53,316 nucleotides of DNA from an uncultured Schlesneria sp. (GTDB lineage Bacteria > Planctomycetota > Planctomycetia > Planctomycetales > Planctomycetaceae): positions 1-53,316 of the forward strand of contig CAIULL010000002.1 of NCBI GenBank assembly GCA_903899985.1, in the 5' to 3' direction. Shown here one piece after another: positions 33,893 through 43,042 of this stretch. The notes below the pieces were generated by a model. That model saw only the letters and a program-made list of their open reading frames with translations, was not told the DNA's origin and ran no database searches. Position numbers and translations under genes: made by a program. How positions within the stretch are numbered: the first letter of the stretch is position 1; each line of letters starts with the position of its first letter.

Positions 33893-34546
33893 ATGTCGTT
33901 TCGCCGGTACCTGCTCGCTTCCCGATCTCCGCGTCGGCTGGAACTTCTGCAGTTAGTGATTCATCCGGAGTTAATTAGCGTTCGTCCGCCCGAATCGGCA
34001 GAGGAAGCGGGTTTCGACGATTGCCAGGACATCGACGCCATCAAGCGTCGAATGCTGGAAATCGCTCGACACAAAGCTGAGCAAGTGCGTCGAGAACTCA
34101 ATGACGAAGAATCGCAGCTCCACGAGCGGCCGCGCACGTTAATCATCGCAGCGGATACGACGGTGATTGTGAACGATTCCCTCGGCCGGCCAGTTGTTTT
34201 AGGCCAACCCCCGGAAACAGATGAATGGCGTGAGGTCGTTCGGACCTGGTTTCTTGAGTACTACGCCGGAAAGACTTATTGCGCAGCAACCGCCCTGCAC
34301 GTCGTCACACCCGATGGCCGAACGGCCGAAAGGGTCGTTGAGACGCAGGTTACGTTCAAGAAAAATCTTGAGTCATGGCTGAACTGGTATCTGCTTACGG
34401 GTGAGCCGCGAGGCAAAGCGGGCGGCTATGCCCTGCAAGGTGCAGGCAGCGTGTTCATCGAGCGAGTCGAAGGAAGTCTCAGCAACGTAGTCGGGTTACC
34501 ACTCGAAGCGATGCTGGAGCTTTTTTCGGAGGTCTCACTGCGATAG
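33893..34546 (+). CDS. maf: Maf-like nucleoside triphosphate pyrophosphatase
   Basis: A 217-residue Maf/Ham1-superfamily enzyme that hydrolyses non-canonical or modified nucleotides to monophosphates. It begins with the signature RYLLASRSPRRLELL. The catalytic region is LIIAADTTVIV with the general-base Asp. Later motifs are KTYCAATALHVV, EPRGKAGGYALQGAGSVFIERVEG and SLSNVVGLPL, all typical. The start at 33893 puts the SPRR motif at its usual distance from the N terminus. The gene is plus-strand and monocistronic, converging with the GspF-like gene. Confidence 0.92.
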   Translation: MSFRRYLLASRSPRRLELLQLVIHPELISVRPPESAEEAGFDDCQDIDAIKRRMLEIARHKAEQVRRELNDEESQLHERPRTLIIAADTTVIVNDSLGRPVVLGQPPETDEWREVVRTWFLEYYAGKTYCAATALHVVTPDGRTAERVVETQVTFKKNLESWLNWYLLTGEPRGKAGGYALQGAGSVFIERVEGSLSNVVGLPLEAMLELFSEVSLR

Positions 34547-34579
34547 ACACGCCATCTGTTGCAACCGAAACTCGCCGTC

Positions 34580-35821
34580 TCAGCAAACCGTTTTCCCGAT
34601 AAATGTTTCCACGGCGGTCATCGACGAACTGTTGAAGATTGGCAACATCAGGGCGATCAACACGAATAGAATCACGCCTGCCATGACAACCAGCATCAGT
34701 GGCTCCAAAAGGCGAACGACCATGTCCAGCTGACGGTTCGTCTGGCGTTCCATCTTGTCGGCAATTCCCACCAGGACCTGTTCCAGGTTGTTCGCTTCTT
34801 CTCCAACAGCGATCATCTCCAGAACATCGACAGGAAACTGACCACATTCGGCGAGCGGTTGAGCGAGCGTACGACCGGATGAGACGTGGTCCGCAGCTTG
34901 AGCGATTGCCGCACTGATCACTCGATTACCGGTCGCGTCCTTCGCAATGTTCAGTGCCGTCAAAATCGGTACGCCGTTTTTCAGAAGAGTTCCTAAAACA
35001 CGGCAAAAACGGGCGACCGCCAGGCTGCGAATCACTCGACCGATTCCGAAAATCTTGAGTCGAAGTTCATCCAGCCGCAGCTTTCCAGCGTCGTCCGCGA
35101 AATATCGCTGTCCAAAATAAACGGCCAGACCGATCAATCCGATGGCAACCCAACTGTATTTTTTAAAAAAACTGCTGGCAGACAGCAGGGCAATCGTCGC
35201 CCAGGGAAGCGTTCCCTCGGTTCGCATCGTTTCGAATAGCGGCTCAAATTTCGGCACGAAAAAGATGAGCATTCCGACCAGAATCAAGCCACCAACAACC
35301 ACAAGAAACGCCGGATAAGCCATGGCTCCGACGACCCGTCCCTTCAGTTCTTCCTGATGCTCCGTAAAATCGGCGACACGCTGTAATGATTCCTCCAGGA
35401 AACTCCCTTCTTCGCCGGCTCGGACCATGCTGATGGTCAGTTCATTAAATACCGTCGGATGTTGTCGCAACGCTTCGGCCAACCTCGTTCCATCAGCAAC
35501 CTGGTCACGAACCTCCTGCACGACCAGTTTCAACGTCATTTGTCGAGTTTGTTTGACGAGCAGATCCAGTGACCTGAGCAACGGTACGCCGGCACGAAGA
35601 AGATCGGCCAATTGAGTGTAGAAAACGGTGAGAATTCGGGCGGGAACACGGCGGCGCTTGTTGGCATGATGCGCCTTGGCGGAATCCGCCATATTGATCG
35701 AAACGGGAAACAGGTTCTTCGCGGCAAGCGACCCTAATGCCTCGCGTTCTGATGCGGCTGAAACAGTCCCCTCGACCTGAAGGCCGGAAAGCTCACGTGC
35801 GACGTACCGAAATTCGGCCAT
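34580..35821 (-). CDS. Type II secretion/pilus assembly inner-membrane protein (GspF/PilC family)
   Basis: A 413-residue platform protein of the type II secretion or type IV pilus assembly class. It contains two tandem T2SF domains: the first with FYTQLADLLRAGVPLLRSLDLL, the second with ARFCRVLGTLLKNGVPILTALNIA. Membrane helices are near YPAFLVVVGGLILVGMLIFFVP, WVAIGLIGLAVYFG and the C-terminal LMLVVMAGVILFVLIALMLPIF. The family recruits the assembly ATPase. No GspE, GspG or pilin gene accompanies it here, so the rest of the machine must be elsewhere. Confidence 0.93.
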   Translation of the reverse strand: MAEFRYVARELSGLQVEGTVSAASEREALGSLAAKNLFPVSINMADSAKAHHANKRRRVPARILTVFYTQLADLLRAGVPLLRSLDLLVKQTRQMTLKLVVQEVRDQVADGTRLAEALRQHPTVFNELTISMVRAGEEGSFLEESLQRVADFTEHQEELKGRVVGAMAYPAFLVVVGGLILVGMLIFFVPKFEPLFETMRTEGTLPWATIALLSASSFFKKYSWVAIGLIGLAVYFGQRYFADDAGKLRLDELRLKIFGIGRVIRSLAVARFCRVLGTLLKNGVPILTALNIAKDATGNRVISAAIAQAADHVSSGRTLAQPLAECGQFPVDVLEMIAVGEEANNLEQVLVGIADKMERQTNRQLDMVVRLLEPLMLVVMAGVILFVLIALMLPIFNSSSMTAVETFIGKTVC

Positions 35822-36006
35822 GGATTACTCGTTGGTGATAACTACTTGTCGGGGATTCTTACCGCAAAACGTTTCGTCAAAGCATCAGACATTGAGCCTG
35901 CGGCGTCGATGTCAATTTAAGTAAGGAACTCCCCACGGCAAAACATTTCCAACCCGGGATGTGACAACCGTCCCCTTGTTGAACGGATCAACCCAAACAG
36001 TCCATA

Positions 36007-37305
36007 CTATAACGACCAGCCGGGCCGATATTCTCGTTTGAGAAATGAATCTGCTGTGGCCGAGTCGGTTTTAAAGGCTTTGGTATCCCACGCAATCGCT
36101 GTCCCCGCCCGGTAACTGACATTCCCCAGCAGAACTGCTTCCGTCAGGTTTCCGCCATACTCAAAATGCGATGAAGTACTGCCGTTCGCCCGAATGGCCG
36201 ACAACCATTCGGCGTGATGTCCGGCAATCGAATTCTCAATCCAGGGTTTGACCGGCGCTGCAGTCTTTCCCTCTTGCATGAACAGCTTGTTCGTTCCGTA
36301 ATCGGCAATCAAACGGCCATCGGTCCCTTCAAACAAGACTGCGTTGGCCATCTTGTAGGCTTCAGCCCCTTCGGGCATCCACCCGCCGTGTGACCACGTC
36401 AAGTGCACGGGAGGCATGTCTCCGCGTGCCGGAAATTTGTACTCAACTCGCATTCGCATGGGGCATTCATTATCCCCATCGTGACCTTTCTCACCCGTCG
36501 CCGCCACGGATGTTGGTGCGCCCAGTTCCAGCGCCCAGAAAGGAAGATCCATGAAATGACAGCCAAAGTCACCCAGCTGGCCTCCACCAAAATCCCACCA
36601 GTATCGCCAGTTAAAGTGAAAATGAGCTTCGCTGAACGGACGATAGGGGGCCGGGCCGAGCCATTGATCGTAATGGACGTAAGAAGGTGGTTCAGATGTT
36701 TTGACTGCCGGGAAAGACTGAACACCGCTCCCAAGCCAGACATGGACTCGATTAACAGGTCCGATCGTCCCTGCCCGGATAATTTCGACGACCCGCCGAT
36801 AGTTCGCTCCAGCATGAATTTGATTACCCATCTGCGTCGGAACCCGTGTTGCTGCGCTCAGCTTCCTCAGTTGGCGCGCCTCCCAGACAGAATGGGTCAA
36901 AGGCTTCTCACAATAGACGGGGAGCCCCTTCTTCAGTGCGGCAGCGACAACAATGGCATGCATGTGATCGGGTGTGCTGCAAACGAGCCCATCGAGATTC
37001 GGAACTTCAAGTGCTTCGCGAAAATCGAAAACTCGCTTAGCATTGGGGAACTTGCTTCCAGCCGCTTCCAGTCTGCGGTCGTCGATATCGCAAAGGACGA
37101 CGATGTTTTCGGAGGCAACACCATTCAAGTTGGCCTCTCCTCGAGCGGCGACACCAATCACCGCCAGATTCAATTTCTCATTCGCACTTCGCGGCTCTTT
37201 TGCTGATACGATTCGCGGTCCAGAGACTGCTCCAATACCTGCCGCCGCTGTTCCGGCCGCAACGGCCGCTTCAAGAAAATCGCGTCGATTCAGAACATTT
37301 TTCAC
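36007..37305 (-). CDS. Tat-exported Gfo/Idh/MocA-family oxidoreductase
   Basis: A 432-residue NAD(P)-dependent sugar-type dehydrogenase. The twin-arginine leader (LNRRDFLEAAVAAGTAAAG) predicts Tat export. The Rossmann start LNLAVIGVAARGEANLNG is followed by the family motif YCEKPLTHSVWEARQL and by WDFGGGQLGDFGCHFMD. Planctomycetes encode dozens of these proteins, thought to oxidise or modify sugars outside the cytoplasm. The substrate cannot be read from sequence. The GTG at 37305 is preferred because AGGAG lies seven bases upstream. An upstream in-frame codon would add 11 residues without such a site. Confidence 0.9.
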   Translation of the reverse strand: MKNVLNRRDFLEAAVAAGTAAAGIGAVSGPRIVSAKEPRSANEKLNLAVIGVAARGEANLNGVASENIVVLCDIDDRRLEAAGSKFPNAKRVFDFREALEVPNLDGLVCSTPDHMHAIVVAAALKKGLPVYCEKPLTHSVWEARQLRKLSAATRVPTQMGNQIHAGANYRRVVEIIRAGTIGPVNRVHVWLGSGVQSFPAVKTSEPPSYVHYDQWLGPAPYRPFSEAHFHFNWRYWWDFGGGQLGDFGCHFMDLPFWALELGAPTSVAATGEKGHDGDNECPMRMRVEYKFPARGDMPPVHLTWSHGGWMPEGAEAYKMANAVLFEGTDGRLIADYGTNKLFMQEGKTAAPVKPWIENSIAGHHAEWLSAIRANGSTSSHFEYGGNLTEAVLLGNVSYRAGTAIAWDTKAFKTDSATADSFLKREYRPGWSL

Positions 37306-37627
37306 GGTGCGACTCCTGTGAAGAAGAGATTTCGACAATGATCAACACAAAGTGCTGCCTGCATATCCGGCCTTCGTCGACCAATAGACCAACCGCGAGC
37401 ATGAACTTCAAGTGCTACCACACTTGCCGGATAACCTGAATTCAAGCTGAGTTCGCGTCAGTCGATTCTCGGCGAACCAAGATCCGTTCGCATTCAAGAC
37501 CGCAGTCGATCATTTCAATTGAGCCAAAGAATGAATTGAGGACGGACCCGGAGGTCCGTCCTCGAAAATATCTTCAGTCATCGGCAATTCCTTTCCCGAT
37601 TTGAATTATCACTGATCATCCGCCACG
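37306..37627. other. Intergenic region with a strong hairpin
   Basis: A 322-bp gap between two minus-strand genes. Its only clear structure is the perfect palindrome at 37538-37563, described separately. The promoter of the oxidoreductase gene must lie near 37310-37450, but I could not define its boxes. Confidence 0.4.
37538..37563 (-). terminator. Probable terminator hairpin after the S41 protease gene
   Basis: An 11-bp perfect stem GAGGACGGACC with its complement GGTCCGTCCTC around a CGGA loop. It lies 64 bases past the S41 protease stop. On the minus strand it is followed by AATTCATTCTTT, only a weak T-run. A role as transcript end or RNA-stability hairpin is likely. Confidence 0.55.
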
Positions 37628-39427
37628 TCATGCGGCAAGAGATGCTTCGGTCGAAGAAGCATCTGTCGAACGTCGAAATCCTTCCGTAGTGATTTTCATT
37701 CGCTGTTCTTCCATGCGACGTATCGCTTCATTCAAAACTTCGTCACCTTGACGCGTTTCAGCAGGTTCGGCAGAAACTTTGATATCGGGCGTGACGCCAA
37801 CACCAGCCATCTCGCGCCCTGCCGGACTGTAGAACTTGGCCGTCGTTAATCTCAGCGCGGCGGGAAATGTCTGAAGTGGAAACAGAGTTTGAACGGTCCC
37901 TTTGCCATAAGACTTTTCGCCAACAATCAGACCTCGATGATTCTCTTGAATGGCTGCCGCGAAGATTTCGCTGGCACTTGCACTATTGTGGTCAATCAAC
38001 ACGATCAGCGGAATTTTCCAGGTATTTGAGTACTTTGCTGTTTCCTTCGAATTATCCGCCTGGGTCCGTCCTTTCGTTAAGACGATCGTCCCCGAAGATA
38101 AAAAACGATCGGAAAGTGCAATCGCGGTGGTGAGCAATCCACCTGGATTACCTCGCAAATCGACGATCAGCGATTTCATCCCCTGATGATGCAGTGATAA
38201 AAGAGCATCGTCGATTTCGTTCGTCGTGGATTCCGCGAATTGCTCTAGCTTGAGGTACCCGACTCCATGCTTACGGTCTTCCATCCGCACATCGACGACG
38301 CTGTGCAGGGCGATCTGTTGGCGCATCAGCGTCACGTCTCCGGATCGATTCCCTCGTGTCGCCTGAATCCGAACCGGTGTGCCGACGGGTCCAACGATCA
38401 AGTCGACAGCCCGATTCATCTCTAATTGCTTGATTTCCTTGTCATCAATATGAGTGATGATATCGCCTCGGCGGAAATCGGCTTGAGCAGCGGGACCGCC
38501 GGGGAGCAACTTCAAAATCTTCAGTCCCTGGGGATGGGATTCGATTTCGACACCGATACCAACCAGATTGTCGCTTAAGCCAACACTTGGTCCGCCGTTC
38601 TTTTCTGGCGGTAACAGCATCGAAAACTGATCGAGACTGTCGGTCGCACCATAGAGGAATTCCAATCCGATCGCTGAGGGATTGATGACGAGCGAACGCG
38701 AAGCTCGGTTTTGAACCTCTCTCAAGAGGGCGATCGCATCGTTTGTATTCCGAACCCGAATCTGGCTTCGCAATCGGTGAAGTTCTTCCCGAAAGGCCGA
38801 GATCTGTCGATCGGTTCCGCGAACCCCGGCGGTTTCCACGAATGACGGGACGTCAAGTGCCTGAACCAGATGATCGAGCGCACCATCCACCCGTTGCGCA
38901 TAGCTTGCGGGAGTCAGGTGTCGTTCGTCAATTAATTCTGAAACTTCAGCGTAAAACGATTCGGCCCCTTGCGGCGTTAATTGCCTGAGCATTCGAACGA
39001 CGCGAGGGTCGGCATATCGCAGTCGAATTCGCTCGGCAACGGTTGGCCTTGTCGGCTTTGCTGGCGTTTTTGGTGTCTCCGGTTGAGTCACTTCGATCGC
39101 CGGTGGCCGGGTCCTTTCAGCGGGGGTGTTTGTCCGACTCTCATTTCGCATCGGGACAAACAGTCCCATCTGGCTTGAGTCCTTTGCATCTGGCTCATTC
39201 GCATAATACGGGGATGAGACCGGAAGCATCGTCGGGACGCTGATGTGATCGGAACGAAATCGTCTGCCAGCAGAGTTAAAAAGAGCCAGTGGTCTGTGAG
39301 GAGTTGTCTGGATTGCGGGAAGCACCGTACGGGCACAACCACTTTGAGCGTGCACTCCACTTGTCGACGATATCACAAGATACAGTGATAGAATTGCGGC
39401 AACCGGAGATGGTATTCGCAAACGCAT
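37628..39427 (-). CDS. S41-family C-terminal processing peptidase with PDZ domain
   Basis: A 599-residue secreted serine protease. The start at 39427 follows AAGGAAGGGATCTC and opens a signal peptide (VAAILSLYLVISSTSGVHAQ). An N-terminal helical region of about 270 residues, with a Pro/Thr-rich stretch, precedes a PDZ domain (VGIGVEIESHPQGLKILKLL...GGPAAQADFRRGDIITHIDD). The S41 core follows: LIVDLRGNPGGLL, the catalytic serine region HNSASASEIFAAAIQ, and the general-base lysine in GEKSYGKGTVQ. It likely processes or degrades periplasmic or envelope proteins. Its gene lies 116 bases after csrA on the same strand. Confidence 0.93.
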   Translation of the reverse strand: MRLRIPSPVAAILSLYLVISSTSGVHAQSGCARTVLPAIQTTPHRPLALFNSAGRRFRSDHISVPTMLPVSSPYYANEPDAKDSSQMGLFVPMRNESRTNTPAERTRPPAIEVTQPETPKTPAKPTRPTVAERIRLRYADPRVVRMLRQLTPQGAESFYAEVSELIDERHLTPASYAQRVDGALDHLVQALDVPSFVETAGVRGTDRQISAFREELHRLRSQIRVRNTNDAIALLREVQNRASRSLVINPSAIGLEFLYGATDSLDQFSMLLPPEKNGGPSVGLSDNLVGIGVEIESHPQGLKILKLLPGGPAAQADFRRGDIITHIDDKEIKQLEMNRAVDLIVGPVGTPVRIQATRGNRSGDVTLMRQQIALHSVVDVRMEDRKHGVGYLKLEQFAESTTNEIDDALLSLHHQGMKSLIVDLRGNPGGLLTTAIALSDRFLSSGTIVLTKGRTQADNSKETAKYSNTWKIPLIVLIDHNSASASEIFAAAIQENHRGLIVGEKSYGKGTVQTLFPLQTFPAALRLTTAKFYSPAGREMAGVGVTPDIKVSAEPAETRQGDEVLNEAIRRMEEQRMKITTEGFRRSTDASSTEASLAA

Positions 39428-39543
39428 GAGATCCCTTCCTTGATGGATTTGCTTGATTGTTCGTGACGCAGAATTGGGTCGATGTGTCAGAATTCGCTGC
39501 GGGACTTTTTTGCCCGAAGATTCGAGCCAGTTCCGTAACGGTC

Positions 39544-39783
39544 TTAGTTCTGAACCAGCAGCGAATCGAGCGTGCATTCTTCAAAGCAATCGTCGTCGAA
39601 TGATTCCAGTGAGACGACAGCTTCGGCGACCAGTCGGTTAACCGTCTCGCCACGAAGCACACGGACTGATGAGGGGGCTTCAATCCCGATCCGGACACTT
39701 CCCTTTTTGAGCTTCATTACCCGGATCACAATGTCGTTTCCGATGTTGATCACTTCGTCTGTTTTGCGGGTCAGTACTAACAT
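39544..39783 (-). CDS. csrA: Carbon storage regulator CsrA
   Basis: A 79-residue RNA-binding global regulator that dimerises and blocks or stabilises mRNAs at GGA sites. It begins MLVLTRKTDEVINIGNDIVI and includes VRIGIEAPSSVRVLRGE, with the RNA-contacting Arg in VLRGE. Residues 60-79 form an acidic tail (ESFDDDCFEECTL) longer than in E. coli CsrA. There is no FliW or flagellar gene nearby, which is the common setting in other bacteria. The ATG follows GGAG at eight bases. Confidence 0.95.
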   Translation of the reverse strand: MLVLTRKTDEVINIGNDIVIRVMKLKKGSVRIGIEAPSSVRVLRGETVNRLVAEAVVSLESFDDDCFEECTLDSLLVQN

Positions 39784-40285
39784 GGCTTCGTCTCCGTGGC
39801 TTGGGTTTCAGGCGAACAATCTGTTGAAGGGGCTTTGCATCAGCCATCCCCTCGTTTTGATAATTCACCATCCAAAGCAGAGCTCGTGCCAAATAAAAGA
39901 TTCGAGTCACGAGACGCCGTCTTGACCTTCGCTTCGGCAATATATGCCTTTAAATCCTGTCGATGGGGCGATCTCGGCATCTTCCGCCGGACGTTTCGTG
40001 TAACCCATGCCAATAAAAATAGAAAGGCAATGTAAGACTTACGAAAATCGGATCGAGTCACTGTTAATCAACGTGATTCTCGATCTCTCGATTGTATGAC
40101 CGTCTCAAAGTCAAAGGACTGAGACGTGAGATGTTCTACGCAAAGAACGAACGTGAAGAACACCTGCTCAAGAAAGCAGGACGATCCCCGACGAGGCACC
40201 CTGGCTGAAACGGACCGTCATTTCCATCAGACGTCGATCCAATCCAAAGGCAAACCTCATCGGTGATTCCGTACCCATGTCGAAA
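39784..40285. other. Gene-free region between csrA and the cold-shock gene
   Basis: About 500 bp upstream of csrA. A minus-strand frame (39840-40061, GTG start) is open. It gives a hydrophobic-then-basic peptide without homology I can recognise and without a ribosome site. I consider it the csrA leader rather than a gene. No tRNA or clear hairpin was found. Confidence 0.4.
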
Positions 40286-40483
40286 CTAGACTGGTCTGAC
40301 ATTTTCAGCACACGGGCCCTGCTTGCCCATTCCTTCCGTGTACGTCACCTTCTGGCCTTCGCGGAGGTCGTTGAAGCTGACACCCTGAACAGCCGAGGAA
40401 TGGAAGAAAAGATCCTTACCACCCCCCGTGTTGATGAACCCAAATCCTTTTTCCATTAACTTCTTGATACTACCTTCAGCCAT
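40286..40483 (-). CDS. Cold-shock domain protein
   Basis: A 65-residue protein with a single cold-shock OB-fold: GSIKKLMEKGFGFINTGGG (RNP1-like KGFGFI) and KDLFFHSSAV (RNP2-like LFFHSS). It then has NDLREGQKVTYTEG and an ending PCAENVRPV. It should bind single-stranded RNA or DNA and act as an RNA chaperone. The start is placed at 40483 to give the family's MAEGSIKK beginning. An in-frame ATG 14 codons earlier would add a leader unlike other members. It is monocistronic, divergent from the enolase-superfamily gene. Confidence 0.93.
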   Translation of the reverse strand: MAEGSIKKLMEKGFGFINTGGGKDLFFHSSAVQGVSFNDLREGQKVTYTEGMGKQGPCAENVRPV

Positions 40484-40644
40484 GTCTGCGTTTCCCGGAT
40501 TGACGTTTTGGATGAATACCATGCGGCACACATTGCCGGACGACCGTCACCCCTGGAGCCGTATGACTGTAGCACGTCTGTGGCAAACTCTCACTCCGCC
40601 CACGAAACTTATTGTGACTTTCCTCTGAAATTAGGTGAAACATT

Positions 40645-41763
40645 ATGAAAATCATTCGCGTCGAAAGCATCCCGGTCCGGATCCCTCTCAAGGCCGAGCG
40701 ACGCATGATTTCGGCACTCGGAAGCCATGATGTCTCTGAGTTTCTTCTCGTTCGCCTCGAAACCGACGAGGGATACGAGGGTTGGGGCGAGGCGACGGTG
40801 ACCCCCCGTTGGAGTGGTGAAACGTGTCGCGGGGCGGAAGTAATGGTCAACGGCGTGCTTGGCCCCGCCGTGATGGGATGTGCTGCCGACGATCTGGTGG
40901 AACTCGATCGGCGCATGGACGCCGTCGCCGTGGGAAACTGGTTCGCCAAATCCGCAATCGAAATGGCATGCTGGGATATTCAGGGCAAAGCCAGCGGAAA
41001 GCCAGTCTATGAACTTCTGGGAGGGGCATGCCGACCCCTGACGATCCGCAGCCGGTTCTCATTAGGGGCATACGACCCCGAACGGGCTCGACGTCGAGCA
41101 ACCGAACTCGTCGCTGCAGGATTCACCACCATCAAAGTGAAAGTCGGCATCGATCCTGTTCGCGATATCGAGCGAGTGCGAATTGTTCGCGATGTGATCG
41201 GTCCTGGGATCGCCCTGACAATCGATGCCAATGGAGGTTGGGATGTCGAGACAGCGATTCGATCGATTCGTGAATTGGAAGACTGCCAGCTGGACATCGT
41301 CGAACAACCGATTCCACCCGGTGATTACACCGGACTTGCACGTGTGAGAAATGAAACGAATGCGAAGATTCTCGCCGATGAAAGCTGCTTTGACCTGGTG
41401 CATGCTCAAGAGTTGATCCGTCACGAATGTTGTGATGCCATCAGTCTCTATCCGGGCAAAAATGGTGGGATTCGTAAAGCCCGCGAGATCGCTTCGCTTG
41501 CAGAACAACATGGAATCGCGTGCTCTATTGGCTCGAACCTGGAATGGGACCTCGGCACGGCGGCCATGGCTCACTTCATCATTGCGACGCCGAATATGCA
41601 GGTCGAACGTTATCCCGGCGATTTGCTCGGCCCGGACTACCATGAAGTGTCGATCGCAAAAAATCCGCTTTTGATTGATGGTCCATTCACGACCATTAAT
41701 CCTGGACCAGGTCTCGGAATTGAAGTTGATCGTGATGTGGTCGAAAAGCATCGGATTAAATGA
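40645..41763 (+). CDS. Enolase-superfamily enzyme of the muconate lactonizing subgroup
   Basis: A 372-residue mandelate racemase/muconate lactonizing protein. The catalytic dyad K164-x-K166 is in TTIKVKVGID. Metal ligands are D194 (LTIDANGG), E220 (DIVEQPIP) and D245 (ILADES). The opposite acid/base lysine is K272 (LYPGKNGG). This pattern is that of the MLE subgroup, which includes muconate cycloisomerase, o-succinylbenzoate synthase, N-succinylamino-acid racemase and dipeptide epimerases. I cannot choose among them. No neighbouring gene indicates a pathway. The variant-type BIME array lies 69 bases past its stop. Confidence 0.92.
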   Translation: MKIIRVESIPVRIPLKAERRMISALGSHDVSEFLLVRLETDEGYEGWGEATVTPRWSGETCRGAEVMVNGVLGPAVMGCAADDLVELDRRMDAVAVGNWFAKSAIEMACWDIQGKASGKPVYELLGGACRPLTIRSRFSLGAYDPERARRRATELVAAGFTTIKVKVGIDPVRDIERVRIVRDVIGPGIALTIDANGGWDVETAIRSIRELEDCQLDIVEQPIPPGDYTGLARVRNETNAKILADESCFDLVHAQELIRHECCDAISLYPGKNGGIRKAREIASLAEQHGIACSIGSNLEWDLGTAAMAHFIIATPNMQVERYPGDLLGPDYHEVSIAKNPLLIDGPFTTINPGPGLGIEVDRDVVEKHRIK

Positions 41764-42200
41764 TTGACCTGAAGCTTGGATTGAACATCACGAAAAGGGA
41801 ATATCGCTGCCAGGCTCAAATTACAGCGTTTTGTGCCACTGCTTCGGAGTCATCGGAGAAGCAGTGCTTCTCAATCTCTTTGCTTGAGGTCCAAAGAACA
41901 CAGCTTGACCGAAGACGGCTAAGCCGTGGAACGAAGATTGACTTTGCTTTGTGCCACTGCTTCGGAGTCCTCGGATAGGCAGTGTCTTCTCAACCTCTTT
42001 TCCTGAGGTCCAAAGAACACAGCTTGACCGAAGACGGCTAAGCCGTGGACCGAAGATTGACTTCGCTTTGTGCCACTGCTTCGGAGTCTCCGCAGTAGCG
42101 TGTCTTCTGGAGTGATCGCGACATTACGAAGAGCACTGCTTGACCGAGGACGGTCAAACAGTGGCACATGAAGCCAAAAAACGGACGTTTCGCCTCGCAA
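41764..42200. other. Convergent gap filled by variant BIME array
   Basis: A 437-bp gap between the enolase-superfamily gene and the TPR gene, which converge here. Almost all of it is the three-copy array listed next. No gene or separate terminator is visible. Confidence 0.6.
41833..42167. repeat. BIME-like array E, variant subfamily, three copies
   Basis: Copies at 41833-41932, 41951-42050 and 42070-42167. They keep the left start GTGCCACTGC, but the next bases are TTCGGAG instead of ATCGGAG. The right hairpin is altered, with GCTAAGCCGTGG at the end of copies 1 and 2. Copy 3 keeps TGGCAC. Spacers are 18-19 bases and nearly identical (GAAGATTGACTTTGCTTT), giving a 118-119 bp tandem period, different from the 131-133 bp arrays. 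The central part (GAGGTCCAAAGAACAC) is specific to this subfamily. It is a diverged relative of arrays A-C and sits between convergent genes. Confidence 0.88.
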
Positions 42201-43016
42201 TCAACCTAATTTCCGCAAAAGTTGTTTCGCGCGGCTCTTCCACCGACCGTGCTTGCGAGCGATCCCGATCGGGCTGCCATTGATATCCTGGATCAGGGCG
42301 AGAAGATTGTCGCGAGCCTCTTTTGTTTTACCTTGAACTGCGTCCAATTCTGCCAGCAGGTACAAGGCTTCCGGGTGCCGCCATCGCTTTACGTGCTGCT
42401 CAAGATGAATTCGAGCGGCATCGACCTCCCCAACTTCCTTCAACGCGCGACCGTGAAGCAGTGAAACGTCCCCAAATTTGTACTGGGGGTCTTTGTCAAG
42501 AATCTGACGCGTCAAAGTGGAAAGCTCGGAATACCGCTTCTGGCTGGCCGCCACCTGAGCAGCCCCCCACAATGCCTGAATATTCTGCGAATCTTTTTTC
42601 AACGCCTGAGCATAAGCCTCGTCGGCTCGCTCGAGCAGGCCGACTTCCCGCAGCGCGTTTCCCCACTGAATGAACTGATGAGGGTTACCAATCTGTCGGG
42701 CTGCGGTCTCAAGCCGCGCCAATTCCCTTCTGCGGTTCCACCTCCGAAGAAACGGTGGCGTCGGAAACTCCAGCGTCGGCAGGTATCGCAGCACGAAATA
42801 GGCGAAGGGACCAATCGGCTGAGCGATGATCAGGATCCAGATCCAGAACTGACGATCTGGTTCCGTTCGATAACAGTGAAACAGCATCCAGATCCAGAAC
42901 AGGAAATACGGCGCAGAAAGCAGCGACAGGATGATTTGAAAAATCCAGAAGATCCCCGATCGGGTCGGATCGATCTGATGAACGGGAATCTCAGAAACCT
43001 GCGCCAGCATCCACAT
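42201..43016 (-). CDS. Membrane protein with TPR-like repeats
   Basis: A 271-residue protein. Two membrane helices lie near the N terminus (ILSLLSAPYFLFWIWMLFHC and FWIWILIIAQPIGPFAYFVL), a PLDc_N-like arrangement. About 150 residues of TPR-like helices follow: IQWGNALREVGLLERADEAY, ALWGAAQVAASQKRYSELST, LLHGRALKEVGEVDAARIHL and ALYLLAELDAVQGKTKEARD. The repeats probably face the cytoplasm and bind partners. The start at 43016 follows AAGGAG eight bases upstream. It is the last gene of a minus-strand cluster, 26 bases after the 46-residue membrane protein gene. Confidence 0.85.
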   Translation of the reverse strand: MWMLAQVSEIPVHQIDPTRSGIFWIFQIILSLLSAPYFLFWIWMLFHCYRTEPDRQFWIWILIIAQPIGPFAYFVLRYLPTLEFPTPPFLRRWNRRRELARLETAARQIGNPHQFIQWGNALREVGLLERADEAYAQALKKDSQNIQALWGAAQVAASQKRYSELSTLTRQILDKDPQYKFGDVSLLHGRALKEVGEVDAARIHLEQHVKRWRHPEALYLLAELDAVQGKTKEARDNLLALIQDINGSPIGIARKHGRWKSRAKQLLRKLG

Positions 43017-43042
43017 ACCGACATCTCCTTCAAGGGGATGCC

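Noticed and set aside
34580-35821. A complete type II secretion or pilus locus
   Set aside because: Only the GspF-like platform gene is present; no ATPase, pseudopilin or secretin gene lies nearby.
39840-40061. 73-codon minus-strand frame upstream of csrA
   Set aside because: GTG start with no ribosome site and no similarity; more likely the csrA leader.
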